Positions 1 to 11,187 of a stretch of DNA of 64,000 bases are shown in pieces. Position numbers and translations under genes: made by a program. Every line of letters starts with the position of its first letter. Position 1 is the stretch's first letter. Below the pieces are notes generated by a model. The model did not search any database. It saw only the letters and a program-made list of their open reading frames with translations, and was not told where the DNA came from. This stretch comes from Odiellus spinosus. Its lineage: Eukaryota; Arthropoda; Arachnida; Opiliones; Phalangiidae. Where the stretch lies: NCBI GenBank assembly GCA_963920705.1, contig OY987225.1:11727334-11791333 (forward strand). Direction: 5' to 3'.

Positions 1-59
1 TTAAGTAGGCAATATGAAGCCTGATGATCTGGGAGTATAGCAAACTCCCGGCCCTGTGT

Positions 60-420
60 ATAATGACGAAATTTACTTAGTTTCAATAACCGCGAGGGCT
101 TCTTGCTCCGTAGTGTACTATATTTTTATTGGGCTGGGGTTAACAATTTGCTAAAGTAGGCTAACGTGATTTTTCTTCATCTCGTTGAATTTGGGTTGAT
201 ATTCCACCTATTCCTGTACCACTAGCGTCAGTTGTTATTATGAGTTTCCCATCAGAAGTAGGTACCTGAAGTATTGACGCTGTGTCAATTAAATATTTTA
301 TTTCTTCAAAAGCCTTATGTTCCTCCTACCCAACGTTATCTATGATACTTTGGTTTTAACTTATTCAAGGGTGCTGTTAGATCAGGCATGTTAGAAAGAG
401 ATAGACCTTTGATTGGCCAA
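60..420 (-). pseudogene. Ty3/gypsy retrotransposon RNase H relic
   Basis: Reading the minus strand gives short open stretches separated by stops and frameshifts. They contain AFEEIKYLI, then TTDASGTGIGGI, then, nearer base 90, YTTEQEALAVIE. This order (end of the RT thumb, the RNase H first-Asp block TDAS, then the E-ALAV block) is the Ty3/gypsy RNase H layout. RNase H would remove the RNA template during reverse transcription. No intact ORF or LTR was found, so this is a dead fragment that probably continues past the left edge of the window. The family assignment is fairly safe; the borders are approximate. Confidence 0.65.
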
Positions 421-670
421 TCCATAACTTACCTTTGGACCCGAAATTGGGCACCACCTATTAGCGTATAGTTTAGATATACCTTTTGATGTGTTTTATT
501 GAGTTAGTCTCCTTTGAACTTTTGAAATGAGCAGTTCGTTTTTGCCTCTCCTATTATGTTTATATTAACCTTTAACTATGTTGGTCATTTAGGTCCACAT
601 AGAGTTTTTGTAGAATAATCATAAAGTAATAATACCTTAATAAATAATAGTAAAGAATCTAAGTCTTAGT

Positions 671-735
671 CTGTTATAAATACCACGGAACTTATTTCGA
701 ACCAAATCACCAACATGGTAGCAGATTCGTACGAG
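671..735 (+). promoter_or_regulatory. Copia-1 promoter and primer-binding region
   Basis: A TATAAATA box lies at 675-682. About 35 bases further on is TGGTAGCAGA (716-725), which resembles the primer-binding sites complementary to initiator methionine tRNA in copia elements. The gag start follows at 812. This fits the end of a 5' LTR plus leader. No matching 3' LTR was found, so the LTR borders cannot be set. Confidence 0.4.
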
Positions 736-811
736 GGATTTATTCTCGTTTTGTGATTAGACAGACAAGCAGACGATTTTTGGACGATATTACGTTTTTG
801 CCAGAACCAAC

Positions 812-1700
812 ATGGCTGAATCTCCCCAAACAAGTACCTTCACGTTTTCTAAATTGACGGATGAAAATTGTAGTCAGTGGAAGCAAGACATGAATGCGAT
901 TATGCCTTATGGGGTTTTATTGATGAGACGGAAAAGGAACCAGTGGGTGAAAAGGTCGAGTATAAGGATAAGATTTATAGTGAGGGAAAGCAAAGCGCCT
1001 TGTCAAGAATATATTTAGCAGTGGATGCCCACATCATTGGATCTTGTTCAACGGCGAAAGAGGCTTGGGATCTATTAAAGGAAACTCACGAACCAAAATC
1101 GCGAGCTAGAATAGCGGCGTTACGGGCCGAATTTTTGAATCTTCGTTTTACACCACCGGAATCAATGTCGGGTTATATCGCGAGAGTGTTACATGCAACG
1201 AATCAATTGGACTTAGCGGGCAAGACACTCAGTGATGATGAAATTGCATACCAACTGATTCACCGATTACCGTCAAATTATGAGAATACAGTCGTCCGTG
1301 CTTATTCTTTAAGCGATAAGGAGTTTATTCCGAAGAACGTAAAGAAACTATTAATATCTGAATTTGAGCGGCAGAAGCAAGTAACTCTACTTGATTTAAA
1401 CGATACCCAGGATCATGCTTGTTTCGCATCTCGAACAATTACACCCAGACGACCGGTAAGAAAAGCACAACCCTCTTCGAGGGATATTAAATGTTTCAAA
1501 ATGTCATAAACAGGGACATATGGCTAGGGATTGTCGATCAATATATGCTGAAGACGTACAAACATGTACTAACTGTAACAAGAAAGGCCATAATACCCAG
1601 GATTGTCGACTGTCGAGCCACACCAAAGTTAAATAATGGCCGATATCAGTCAAATTCAAGGGGTAAAGGATATACTTCACGTAGTCAAGATAACGGATCA
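812..1700 (+). pseudogene. Copia-1 gag, frameshifted
   Basis: This is a copia-type gag capsid gene. The reading frame starts at ATG 812 (MAESPQTSTF...) and shifts near 920 into the frame that runs to 1509. It encodes a UBN2/gag-polypeptide-like region with motifs such as AKEAWDLLKETHEPKSRAR and YQLIHRLPSNYE. A one-base insertion at about 1499 then breaks the first CCHC knuckle (CFKCHKQGH...DC). A second knuckle (CTNCNKKGH...DC) lies at about 1565-1610 in yet another frame. Two knuckles are usual for copia gag, which packages RNA in virus-like particles. Three frame changes show that it is not functional. Confidence 0.75.
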
Positions 1701-1727
1701 AAATAATTTTTTGCATCTGCATCGTGT

Positions 1728-1975
1728 ATGTTGGCAGCCCCCGATCAAGACAGTTTTGTTTACGATTCAGCAGCTACACACCATAAGAAGGAATGGCTGT
1801 ATAAATATAATTATAAGGAGATGGATACACCAATCGAAATCGCGCAGGGTAGAGCGAAGGCCGTCGGTACTGGCGATATAGCGTTAATGGTACGCCAGGA
1901 GGAGGAAGAAACTTTAGTATACCTAAGAAAAAAGATTCATAACTTCGATTCGTATTACGGTAATTTAAGATGATG
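1728..1975 (+). pseudogene. Copia-1 aspartic protease fragment
   Basis: The open frame begins MLAAPDQDSF and carries FVYDSAATHH, the copia protease active-site block (normally DSGAT), here with the Gly replaced by Ala. It continues in the expected direction from gag and stops where a Penelope-like element interrupts the copia sequence. The protease would cut the Gag-Pol polyprotein. The altered active-site glycine, the upstream frameshifts and the interruption make it dead. Confidence 0.65.
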
Positions 1976-2645
1976 AGGAAATGAGTTAACGAAGAAAGAC
2001 CCGTAATTAAAAATAAAATAAAATACTTTATTCAGTCTTGTACAATTGATGTGTCAGCGCGTTTAAATACATATCGAGACAGCGGAAATTATTTTTTAGG
2101 TATGATATTGTCTAGGTTCCAGTTATTTTTTAATTTAAAGCCGAATTCTAAATTAAAATAATTTTTTAATTTTTTGATATACATACTCTCGGTAATTTTC
2201 CTACGATAATAGTCATTTTCTTTAGCTAGTATCTGTATATTGTCCCAATCAATAATGTGTTTATCATTATTTTTAAGGTGTATATAGATGGCATTAGTAA
2301 TTTTCTGAGTTTTTACATCCCGTTTATGTTCATTAATTCTGTCTTTTAGTTTTCTTTCCGTTTCCCCAATGTATATCCCTGGACAACTAAGGCAATTAAT
2401 CTTATAAACTACTCCAATAGTGTCTAGAACATCTGAGCTCTTGTTAGATCCAGCATCTTCCCATTTTACCAGCGAACTCCTCAAATCCTTACTTTTTTTG
2501 TTTATAATTTTAATGTCGTAAAGGGACAATTTCCTTTGTAAAATTTCATTCAGACCTTTGTAATAAGGAATGAATAGCCATTTCCGTTCATCTTTGGGCT
2601 TAATAATTGCAGTGGAGTTCACTCTTAAAAATCGTTTAATGATAG
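1976..2645 (-). mobile_element. 5'-truncated Penelope-like element inside copia-1
   Basis: Copia-1 coding sequence stops near 1975 and resumes near 2645 (the YVPK...NLFSAR block). Between these points lies a minus-strand Penelope-like 3' end: the GIY-YIG coding segment followed by an AT-rich tail (AATAAAATAAAATAC, 2013-2027). Only the C-terminal part of the usual RT plus endonuclease protein is present, the normal result of 5' truncation. The exact borders and target duplication were not resolved. Confidence 0.7.
2089..2622 (-). CDS. Penelope-like GIY-YIG endonuclease, C-terminal part
   Basis: This 177-residue open frame matches the C-terminal end of Penelope-like retroelement proteins. Residues 70-95 hold VVYKINCLSCPGIYIGE, which combines the CxxC-P finger typical of these elements with the YIG half of GIY-YIG. 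It is followed by RKLKDRINEHKRD, with the conserved Arg and the helix after the active site, and by a C-terminal region rich in Lys and Asn. The domain nicks DNA to prime reverse transcription. The reverse transcriptase part is missing upstream, so the first Met is just the first in-frame ATG of a truncated gene. The frame is intact, which suggests a fairly young insertion. Confidence 0.85.
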   Translation of the reverse strand: MNSTAIIKPKDERKWLFIPYYKGLNEILQRKLSLYDIKIINKKSKDLRSSLVKWEDAGSNKSSDVLDTIGVVYKINCLSCPGIYIGETERKLKDRINEHKRDVKTQKITNAIYIHLKNNDKHIIDWDNIQILAKENDYYRRKITESMYIKKLKNYFNLEFGFKLKNNWNLDNIIPKK

Positions 2646-3979
2646 TTCGGGGGTATTGGCTACCTAAGAAACGTTATCTACGTTCCAAAATACTCGCGTA
2701 ATTTATTCTCAGCTAGACGAGTGGATGAAGCCGGCTGTAAAGCAGTAATCGAATCGAGATGTATTAAGATATATGATGACAATAATCGAGTATTTACAGG
2801 AAAATCATTTATATAGCATTGATGGTTACGTTAGAACGGATTTAGCTTCGATACCTGCAGAAGAAATTAAGGAGAGTCTCGTGATCATCAGCGATGAAAC
2901 AGAAATATGGCACAAAAGGCTGGGCCATCCGAGCCATCAACGATTACTCGAGTTGGACCGTTATAACATGGTAAATGGTCTTCCAACTATGAGCAAGGAA
3001 ATATCTGTATGCAAAACTTGCCGAGTATCGAAAGCTACAAAGGCATCGTCGAAAGTCATACCAGAAATTATCACAACCTGTCCTCTTCAGCTAGTTCATA
3101 GCGATGCGTGGGGCCCTGCGCCAGTGGTCTCCCAGTGAGGAGCGAGGTACTTTATTAGCTTCGTAGAAGATTTTTCGCGCAAAGTGTCAATCTATACAAT
3201 GGCAAAGAAAAATGAAGCTTTTGAAAAATTTAAACTCTTTCAGGCCTGGTCCGAACGGCAGACAGGTCAGAAGATTCGACGCTTGCGAACAGACAACGGG
3301 TTGGAATATTGCTCACATATATTTGAAAATTATTGCGACACAGTAGGAATCCAATTAGAACGTACCAATACACCTGAAATTAACGGGGTATCTGATCGTA
3401 TGAACCAGACTTTAAAAGAAGGGGCACGAACCCTCCTTGAAGATGGTAGATTACCCCAACATATGTGGGGCGAAGCGTTACATTCTCAGGTACACTTGAT
3501 CAATAGACTACCCCATTCGAAGATACATAAAGAGGTACTAGAACAAAGATGGTCCAGGCGAAAACCTTCAGTTCGTCATCTGAAGCGATCCGGAAGCCTC
3601 GCATTCACCTTTATTCCAAAACCTTACCGAAACAAATTGGCGAGAAGAGCCAAAATAGGTATCCTGGCAGGATATGCTGTAAGAACGAAGGGTTATCGGA
3701 TTTGGTATCCGAGAGATAGACGTGTCGTAGAAACAAAACATGTTCGATTTGATGAGTCGAAACATTGAATGAAACCAAAGACGACATTTATGATCACAAA
3801 TATAATGAACTTTGGGAAGATTTAATAGTAGATGACACTCAAATACCCAAAGATGAAAAGAAAAAAGACAAGCCTATAGAGAAGACCGTTAAGGTCGATA
3901 GGCTTGTAGCAGACGATAATGACACTGACTTGGAAAGTGTAGAGGATGAAGATGTGTTAGATTACGTTTTGAGATAATG
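2646..3979 (+). pseudogene. Copia-1 pol: GAG-pre-integrase and integrase
   Basis: This is the continuation of copia-1 after the Penelope insertion. It has a GAG-pre-integrase block (WHKRLGHPSHQRLLELD...CKTC, 2905-3030), then the integrase core with HSDAWGP (first Asp, about 3100) and RTDNGLEY (second Asp, about 3290). The third acidic site reads NGVSDRMNQT instead of the usual NGV(S/A)ERMN, so the catalytic Glu is Asp. A stop follows VSQ at 3136-3138. The C-terminal zone (to 3977) is acidic and Lys-rich. No reverse transcriptase or RNase H follows; the next sequence is a second copia leader. It is a truncated, inactive element. Confidence 0.8.
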
Positions 3980-4431
3980 ATCTTTGACCCCATGACCAAC
4001 TAGGGTTCGTCATCAAATAATATATAAACAATCGTGTGCTAAGTTAGCCTCTCACTCTTTTTTCAATGCTCTCATAATGTAGAAGTTAGGTTAAAATTAG
4101 ATTAGCTCTCACTGTATAGTTTTAAATACTCAATGTTCTCAACAACAAGTTATTTTAGTTATGCTTTTATTTAGTTTATTATATATTATTTAGTTATAAT
4201 CGTTATTTCGGTTGTAGTCATTTAAGCCTTGCCATTAATATGGACCTCTGAAGAAATGATGATGTAATATAAACATCCAACATGGTAGCAAGAGCTTTGG
4301 TACAACAATCAAAAACAAGATCGTGGGAACTATACGTTTGTTAAAAGGAAGTGCGTTCAGCGGAGAGTAAAGGTACAGAAGAGAAATTGTTTTTATAATT
4401 TTAATGTCAAGATAAAGAGAGCGTTTCAACA
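3980..4431 (+). other. Copia-2 LTR and leader region
   Basis: This non-coding AT-rich stretch separates the end of copia-1 from the copia-2 gag ATG. It contains ATATATAAAC near 4020 (TATA-like) and TGGTAGCAAGAGC (4281-4293), which parallels the primer-binding site of copia-1. It is probably an LTR plus leader, but with no second LTR copy in the window its ends cannot be fixed. Confidence 0.4.
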
Positions 4432-5499
4432 ATGGCAGAAACTCAAAATTTTTCGAATTTTTCAATGGCACAATATATTAAATTGGACAGTCATAATTTT
4501 CGATCCTGGAAATATGAATTGGAACATATATTGAGAGCATATCGTTTATGGGATATAGTTACTGGGACAGAAACTTTAACTGAGAAGAATCCTGAATTAT
4601 TTAAAGCACGAGAATCAAGAGCCTACGCTATAATAGCATTAAGCCTTAGTGAAGATGTCAGGGATATTATAATAGATGAAGATACAGCAGCAGATGCATG
4701 GGCAGCGTTGAATAAAGCATTTATGCCGAAGTCCAGAGCTAGAATTGGAGTGTTACTCAAAGAATTTACAACGATAGAATATCAGGAGGGTGAGTCAATG
4801 ATTAGTTATATTCGAAGACTAACTCACATCGGGAAACAATTACCCGAGCTGGGGAATCAATATCGGACGCTATGATGGCTTATCGTTTAATTGGTTCATT
4901 GCCTACCTCATTCCAGATGTTAGCCGATCATTTATATTTATTACCGGATTCCAATTTTACGCCTACATATATCAAGGACGCTTAATTTGCCAAATATGGA
5001 AGACAAACTATCGAAGCTGATCAGAAATCACAAGCCTTGTCTGTTCAGAGAATATCCAGAAACAGTGACGGATGCCATAAACGAAAACAATTCGAACAAA
5101 ATAATAACCGATCAGTGAACAATTTTCAAGGACAACAACCGTCTTACAATTATCGGGGACAAAACTCATCTACCAACTATCGAGGTTCACAATCATCCAA
5201 TCGAGGTCAACAGTTAACAAACAATTATCAACGTCAACAGTCGCCCAACAATTATCCAAGACACCAATCATCGGGAATTTATCAGCGACATAATGATTCC
5301 AGATTCAACGGCGAATGTTTTAAATGCGGTAAACGTGTTCATAAAGGAGTGGACTGTCGTATAAGATATCAATCACCTGTGCATAAATCAAATAATGAAG
5401 ATAGATTAATTACAGGAACAAAGGTCAGCCTCGCTATCGCTTGCGTCACTGAACTGGAAGCAGATAGATGGGTGATCGATTCTGGTGCGACCCATAATT
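4432..5499 (+). pseudogene. Copia-2 gag and protease start, truncated
   Basis: Gag starts at ATG 4432 (MAETQNFSNF...) and keeps the copia gag pattern (WKYELEHIL, AADAWAALNKAFMPKSRAR). It is frameshifted near 4870 and reopens at 5037 with a Gln/Asn/Tyr-rich linker of imperfect repeats (RGQQ, NYQRQQ). A single CCHC knuckle follows (CFKCGKRVHKGVDC, about 5314-5355), then the protease block WVIDSGATHN at 5470-5499. There the gene is cut by the hairpin end of arm A. Its last 83 bases (5417-5499) reappear next to both other A-arm ends (29290-29372 and 56554-56636), so this site is the ancestral insertion point. The rest of copia-2 was not found in the window. Confidence 0.8.
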
Positions 5500-6432
5500 A
5501 CCTCCCCGACTGAACTTTAGTTCTGGGGGAGGTTTTACACTGGTCGTATCTGTGTGTGTGTATCACTTCCTGTGTAAGCGGGTATAACGTGACCGAGCTC
5601 GTGGAGCCAAAAGTCTAGAGACGTAATCATGCCAGCTTATCGTTCAATTCCGTTTTACGGGAATTACCTCCTTTAAGCGTGGCTGCCACATTGAGTTGTA
5701 GGACGTCTCCCATTGGATAATATCGCCTTTCACCATCATCTTTACGGTCAAACCTCGATGCTGGACAGTTGAAGACGATTATACGCAATGGGACGTCTCC
5801 CACTGTTATAATCACCTCCGACCATCCACACACCAAGTTCCAACCTCCAGTTACCGATCTCAGCGGGCCATACTAGCGAGGCGTCCCTCACTAATATGGT
5901 CCACATTGATCTTCCACTCTCCTAACATCGCCCCACCAATGGGTAACTTAACATTGCGAACCAAGCGCCTATAGATCAAGAATCGTCTAGACATTGAAGG
6001 GAGGGGGTTTTCCTCCCAAATTCATGGCCACTTCGCTCGATTAATATAGGATTTCAAACGGTTTATATACTACCTTTTTGGAGTGAATGCAAATGAGCCT
6101 TATGGTGTGATATCGTTTAGGTAAATGAAATGCAATATTAATTTATTTTATAATTAAAAATATCAAAATGGTTAAACTTAATCTAATAATTCTGTTGAAA
6201 AATCAATTTAAAATTCAAGATAGTTTAGAAGATATTTAAGAAATTTGTCCAAAAAATTAAAGAAATGTGACCGTTTAATACCAGCTTGAGTTGGCAGCAC
6301 GCGCTTAGCTGTTTCCCATATGTCATTTAGTCTAAAAAGCAAAGGTATAACGGGCAGTATGAGCTTAGTCTTTCTGCAAACTTGGGGTGAATTGAAGAAT
6401 ATAAATAAAAGTGCGTTTACACGGGTATCCAA
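5500..6432 (+). repeat. Terminal domain C of the E-type family (copy in arm A)
   Basis: The block starts with a 34-base hairpin (5500-5533): stem ACCTCCCC/GGGGGAGGT, inner palindrome GAACTTTAGTTC. A short TG microsatellite follows (5552-5562). It continues through a conserved non-coding stretch with inverted repeats such as GGACGTCTCCC and ATTAGCGAGG/CCCTCACTAAT-like arms, and ends at a GTTTACACGGG motif near 6425. Diverged copies end E1 (14851-15808) and E2 (36258-37180). It has no ORF; short frames here are stop-poor by chance. Confidence 0.75.
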
Positions 6433-7975
6433 GATCCCACCGTCTACTGAATTCGAATTAATAGAGACATAGGTACTTTGACAAAATTTGATAAGACTTC
6501 TTTCGGGTACGAGAGTATCTTTAGTTAAACACAGATTTAAATAATGAAATATAGATCAAGTACAAGAAGTAATAGAACGTAAGGTGCCTGAATTGGTTAC
6601 AAAAGGGTGAAATCTTTCGGGTACGAGAGTATCTTTAGGTAAACGCATATGACGCTAGGGTAAACCACGTTTTCAACCAATAGGGTAAACCACGTTTTCA
6701 ACCAATCGCGTCGGCTTAAAATTATAATGAAATGTAAATATGAGCCTATACTACAACCGATTATAAAACTAGAACATATCGTAAGAAATATTTTTTGGAA
6801 ATATTATAAAGGAGAATTTTTTCGTATGAAGTGATAATTTTTTATTAAACTGAAGCGGATAAAGCTGGTTTACTAAGTTCAAGGTACTTACAGAGATGGT
6901 TGAAGGACTATGATTTTTCATAAAAAAAGATGCGCTAAATGGCGCTGTTGGCTGCATGATATTGACCTCACGAGGAAACGTTTTTTTACAATGTTTACTT
7001 TTTAAAAAGGGGAAAGTATCATCGTTTCTTTTGTTAAAGAGCGAAATTTATCCCCTGTCATCTAGCCTCAATTGTCAGGACGTGCGTAGCTGCAATACCC
7101 CTAGATACGCCTTATATTGAAGAAAGCCTAGCGCATGTTGATAAATACAATAGCGCGGAAGGTGGTCGAGCTAGAGCGTGACCCTCATTACAGCACTTCC
7201 CAAAAGAGCGCTTTACTTAGAAAAAGGGTTTTGAGTTGTTTTTGAAAAATTATCTTTTTGGAAATAGTCGATTACGAAATGCGTTGAGTATATCTGAGTG
7301 GTAGTTTAATATAGGGCATTCCAGAGGCTATTCTCCAAAAAAATCCAAAGCACTCGAATTCGGAGAGTTCGAATCATTCGCATCGCCTTCATTCGGGTTG
7401 GACCGTTGGGTACCAAAAAGCATATTCTCTAAGCTAAACTCGAATGGTGATTCGGATCCCTTCGAGCCCGAATCCGAATCATAGTGTACGTCATTTTTGC
7501 GTGGAGAAAGTAAGAGATCGCGAGGTATTATTTCTCTCTTATTGGTCAGAATTCGGGCATGAATATTTAAAAATATTTAGATTTTTAAAATAATATTTTT
7601 GGGACATTATCTTGATCAATTGTGTTTGATTTCTTGGGAAATTTAGCATTATTATACTGATCAAATTATGAATATGCCTCTTAGTTATTTTTATTTTTTA
7701 GATTTAATGAAACTGAGAGTGTAAACTTAATTGAAATTAAGGGTTAGTATAGGAATAATGATTCTTCATTAGAGAAGAGTGGCGGTGCCCCCCATGCTCC
7801 ACAGCGCTTTCACTTCGACGGCCCTGTAACCTCCCCGTATCTCTCCTTCCCCGTATTGACGGTACTTTTTCATTACCACCTTTTTGCCACCATATTTCTT
7901 TGGGCCGCCATCTTTCTTTTTGCGCCATCTGAAGTATTTTCTATTTATTTCTATTTACGAAATTTATTTTTCTGT
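6433..7975. other. Non-coding arm A sequence with short duplications
   Basis: No gene is seen. TTTCGGGTACGAGAGTATCT occurs at about 6500 and again at about 6617, roughly 117 bases apart. At 6655-6705 a 28-base unit containing GGTAAACCACGTTTTCAACC is doubled here but single in A' and A''. Confidence 0.5.
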
Positions 7976-8057
7976 CCTGAGCGGGGCGCGAACCCGCCAC
8001 CAAAAGGATCATGAGGTTGGTAGCCCATCGCACTAACCTTTCGGCCATAGTACCATT
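7976..8057 (-). repeat. tRNA-derived SINE head (arm A)
   Basis: On the minus strand there is a Pol III box A (TGGCCGAAAGG, complement of 8037-8047) and, about 40 bases on, a box B (GGGTTCGCGCCCC, complement of 7983-7995). The order and spacing are those of a tRNA gene, but no clean cloverleaf or acceptor stem is visible, so a SINE head or tRNA pseudogene is more likely than a working tRNA. The same unit is at 26687-26765 and 59144-59224. Confidence 0.6.
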
Positions 8058-9429
8058 GGTTTTTAGAACCTTAAAGTAGTATTTAAAGTTCATTTCATGC
8101 TCCAGGTCTTTGTCAATATTGGCTAAATTCAAGCCCTTGGGGGGATGGAAGCAGACTTAAACTTGTATATTAAAAACCTGTTTTAAAGGAAAAAATTGTA
8201 GAAAAAATCTAAACACTAAACCATAAACACGTTTTACTTTAACCAAAATCATACTTTTAAATTGTAGTTTTATTTAAATTGAAACGTTTTGAAATATTTC
8301 AATGGAAACAGCTGAAATTTACATTTGCACTTTTTTGTATAGGGTCGTAATTACAGATCAACAGAACAATAATTTTATTAATCAGAATGGAGTGTTCTGG
8401 ACACCAGAGGAGTGTCTCTCCCCCTCCTCCCCTCTCTCTCTCGCGAGGGCCGCGGATGCATTTCCTGCGATTTCGCGCGCGCGCCGCGTTTTTCCCGCGA
8501 CCCCAAAATCATACTTTTAGTTTGTAATTTTTTACCAAAAACAAAGCGTTTTAATATTCTAGAGAAAAACGTGGTTTGGTGTTATTTTAAACCTCTCTAA
8601 ATTATAGATTTCGTGTTAGCCCGGTAAAAGGCCTTGTATGTTATTTAAAGCGTATATAGGGTTTTTTGAACGGAGTTGGTATTTTCAAATCGCTAGTTTT
8701 AGGTTGATGAATGTTATATTTCCCCAAATAAATACACTTATTGGTCTAAATATCTTAACAAAAAGTGACAAATGGTTATTTAGGTTTTTTAAACAACAGT
8801 TTGGTTCGGTTCGGAGTTTTAATCCGCTGTGATTGACATGGTGGTCCACGCATTCGAAAAAAAACGCAAGCCCAGGCTTTCTCCTCTCTTACCCTTTCTC
8901 CATCCATTGTAGGATCGCCCGCACGGCTAACCTCTTGTAATCTCCCCTTCTTTTCTCGACATGGGGTCCACATACGTTTTAACGAAATAGTGGTTCCTAC
9001 TACGCCGCTCTGACCAGGGTACCTTCTTTTTTCTTAAATCCTTTTTCATTCTATACAAGGTTGGTTTCATGAACGAGTGAGATGGTCTTTTCAGATTTTT
9101 GGAAAAGGTGAGATGGTTTTTAGCCTGTCATAAACCTAGGGTTTCTCTCGAATAGTGCCTACACTTCATCTTATAAATTGAAAAAAAAAACAAGATGGTC
9201 AAGCCCATAGGAATAGCTAGACCACTGACATTGTATAAGAGGCTGAAAGGAATGATGCTAAAGCAGGGCGTGTTATGCAGGCATAAACGGTCAAAAACAA
9301 TTTGAAATTGTCACGAGATTCCTTTAAACACGAAGTAGCGGGACTTTGTCGAGCCGACTATATGACCGCGAGCGTTGTTTATTCGATATATTTGAAAAGG
9401 CGTACATCCTAGTATCCCCGCCCGTGAAA
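8058..9429. other. Non-coding arm A sequence with CpG-rich patch
   Basis: No gene is seen. Bases 8410-8510 are unusually CpG-rich for this window, with a (CG) run in TTCGCGCGCGCGCCGCG and a CTCTCTCTCGCGAG stretch. They are unchanged in all three A arms. A poly-A tract at about 9180 varies in length among the arms and is followed by AAGATGGTCAAGCCCATA, a motif also found at about 38790 and 46410. Confidence 0.5.
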
Positions 9430-9690
9430 AACTTGCAGTCATTCCTTTCTTCTCCTCCTCCTCTTGTTTCTTCTCCTCCTCCTCTTCTTTCTTTCCCCCC
9501 CTCTACTCTCTTCTTCTCCTCCTCCTCAACTTCCTTCTTTGCCTCGCCTTTCTTATTGCCCTCCTCTTGTTCCATTTTTGTATCTGTAACAATTTCTTTT
9601 TTTTTCCTTCGAAAAACCATGCCATGTATCTTCGTTCATTTGGCAAATATAGTCATCGAAGTCGTCGAGATCGATGGGTTTAATTTTTTT
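9430..9690 (-). pseudogene. Acidic/Lys-rich coding-like remnant (arm A)
   Basis: On the minus strand a short frame gives IKPIDLDDFDDYI-like acidic sequence (clearest in A' at 24900) running into a Glu/Lys/Gly-rich tract encoded by GAG/GAA-rich low-complexity DNA. It may be the degraded end of an acidic protein gene or only a purine repeat read in a lucky frame. Arm A lacks about 150 bases present in A' and A''. No family was recognised. Confidence 0.25.
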
Positions 9691-10544
9691 TAGGGGCGCT
9701 AGTAAATAATAAGAAGTCAGAATTTCAAGGAGAATGAGGTAGTGGGGAAAATAGACACCCGTGTGTTAAAAATAACAATAAGGGAAAAATATTTGGATAT
9801 GCCTGAGGATGAATCCGATCAGTTGAAACAGAAAGCGATTAAATCCGAAAGGAGGGTTTAACAGGCTTCTGGTTGAAATGATTTCTCTGATCCTTAGCAT
9901 ATTGGAGTATAAAAAACAAAACTGAGATATACCGAGATGTGGCTTTATCTGGCGTGGTGAAACTAAATAAAAACATCAAATTAATAACAAAAAGGTTCTA
10001 ACGAAATAATAATAGGGTGATGGTTATAGAAAATCCCCGATTTTTGTTTGTTTTTTACCTAGATCCTGCAATATCAATTACGGTTGGAGGAAAGACAGAT
10101 TGAGATGAAGTTCTAAAATTAAAAATAATATTATTGGCTTAGATATAGCAGAGCAAGATATAAAAACATAAGCACTATATCGTGGTAAATAGCCAATGAA
10201 AAAAGAATTGTTAGCGTATAATGGCGATATTTGTATATATTGGAAGATTCAAAATAAACATGAGCGAGGGAGATATTTTGCGATATGAAGCGTAATTAAA
10301 ATAACTTTGAAATTTAAAAGGTTTAAAAGAACTAAAGAAATATAGCATAGTCGTGTTTATTTATTAACGTAATTTAAAAAAAAGTAGAATAGAAAGTTAG
10401 GGCAAAATCGTAAAATGTGTAAAAGAAGTTTATTATGAACGAATATGAGGAAAGTAAGCCTATGGTTATGTTTAAGGCTCGGTGTTTGGAGAAAATGATC
10501 TGCAAATTTTGCGATTATTTAGATTATTGTAAAAGGGAGACTGA
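9691..10544. other. No gene seen (arm A)
   Basis: AT-rich sequence conserved among the A arms, without ORFs above background and without clear repeats. Confidence 0.5.
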
Positions 10545-10610
10545 AAGCTAATATATATATAGAGATATATATAGATATGTAGAGATATGTAGAGATATAT
10601 AGATATATAT
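10545..10610. repeat. TATAGAGATATG microsatellite
   Basis: Degenerate repeats of GATATGTA and GATATATATA directly precede a MITE. Mirror copies at 23936-24025 and 61905-61983 differ in length, as expected for a microsatellite. Confidence 0.75.
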
Positions 10611-10947
10611 TTTATCGATTCATTATCGTTTAAATAGGCGTAATCCAAGAGTAAAAGACATGAACAAGGAAATATTGAACTAGAAATAAATATAAAATTA
10701 CTCAAGAAAAATATGCTTAGCGGGATTTATGGAGAAAAGCTTAACTACCCATATAAGATAGCGAGCAATGAGATCTCCATGAGACGGGCCTTTGCTTATT
10801 GCTCTGAACTCTTATATGGGGGAGTTAAATTGTTTCCGCCAAGGAAATGTTTCCGGATAAGTTTTAATTTTATTTGTAGTTTAATATATGTTTCGTAAAA
10901 TTTCTATCCGTGGAATAGGCCTACGTAAACGATAAGGAATTGATTAA
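10611..10947. mobile_element. Palindromic MITE, ATCGATTC-type (arm A)
   Basis: The two halves of this roughly 337-base element are inverted copies: both ends begin near TTATCG and AACGATAAGGAATTGAT, and GCTTAGCGGGATT and GAGATCTCC mark the middle. A diverged relative at 19841-20176 has the same ends (AACGATAAGGAATCGAT) and the same centre. It has no coding capacity. Mirror copies are at 23598-23935 and 61984-62322. Confidence 0.65.
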
Positions 10948-11107
10948 AAACACTTATGTTAAATGTTATGTTTTACCGTTTCGCAATGTAAGTAGAGTCA
11001 TAGAAAATATATGGAAGAATGAAAGCGCGAGATGTTTAATACCAAGTTATTTAAAAAACAAGTTGGCAAAGCCAAAATAATACCTCCCCGACACCATGAG
11101 ACCTAAC

Positions 11108-11144
11108 CTAACCGAACCGAACCAAAAGTATTAAAATTGTCGAA

Positions 11145-11187
<43 letters not shown>

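Noticed and set aside
7976-8057. Functional tRNA gene
   Set aside because: Boxes A and B are present but no acceptor stem or anticodon arm could be folded by eye; three arm copies plus AT-rich tail fit a SINE.
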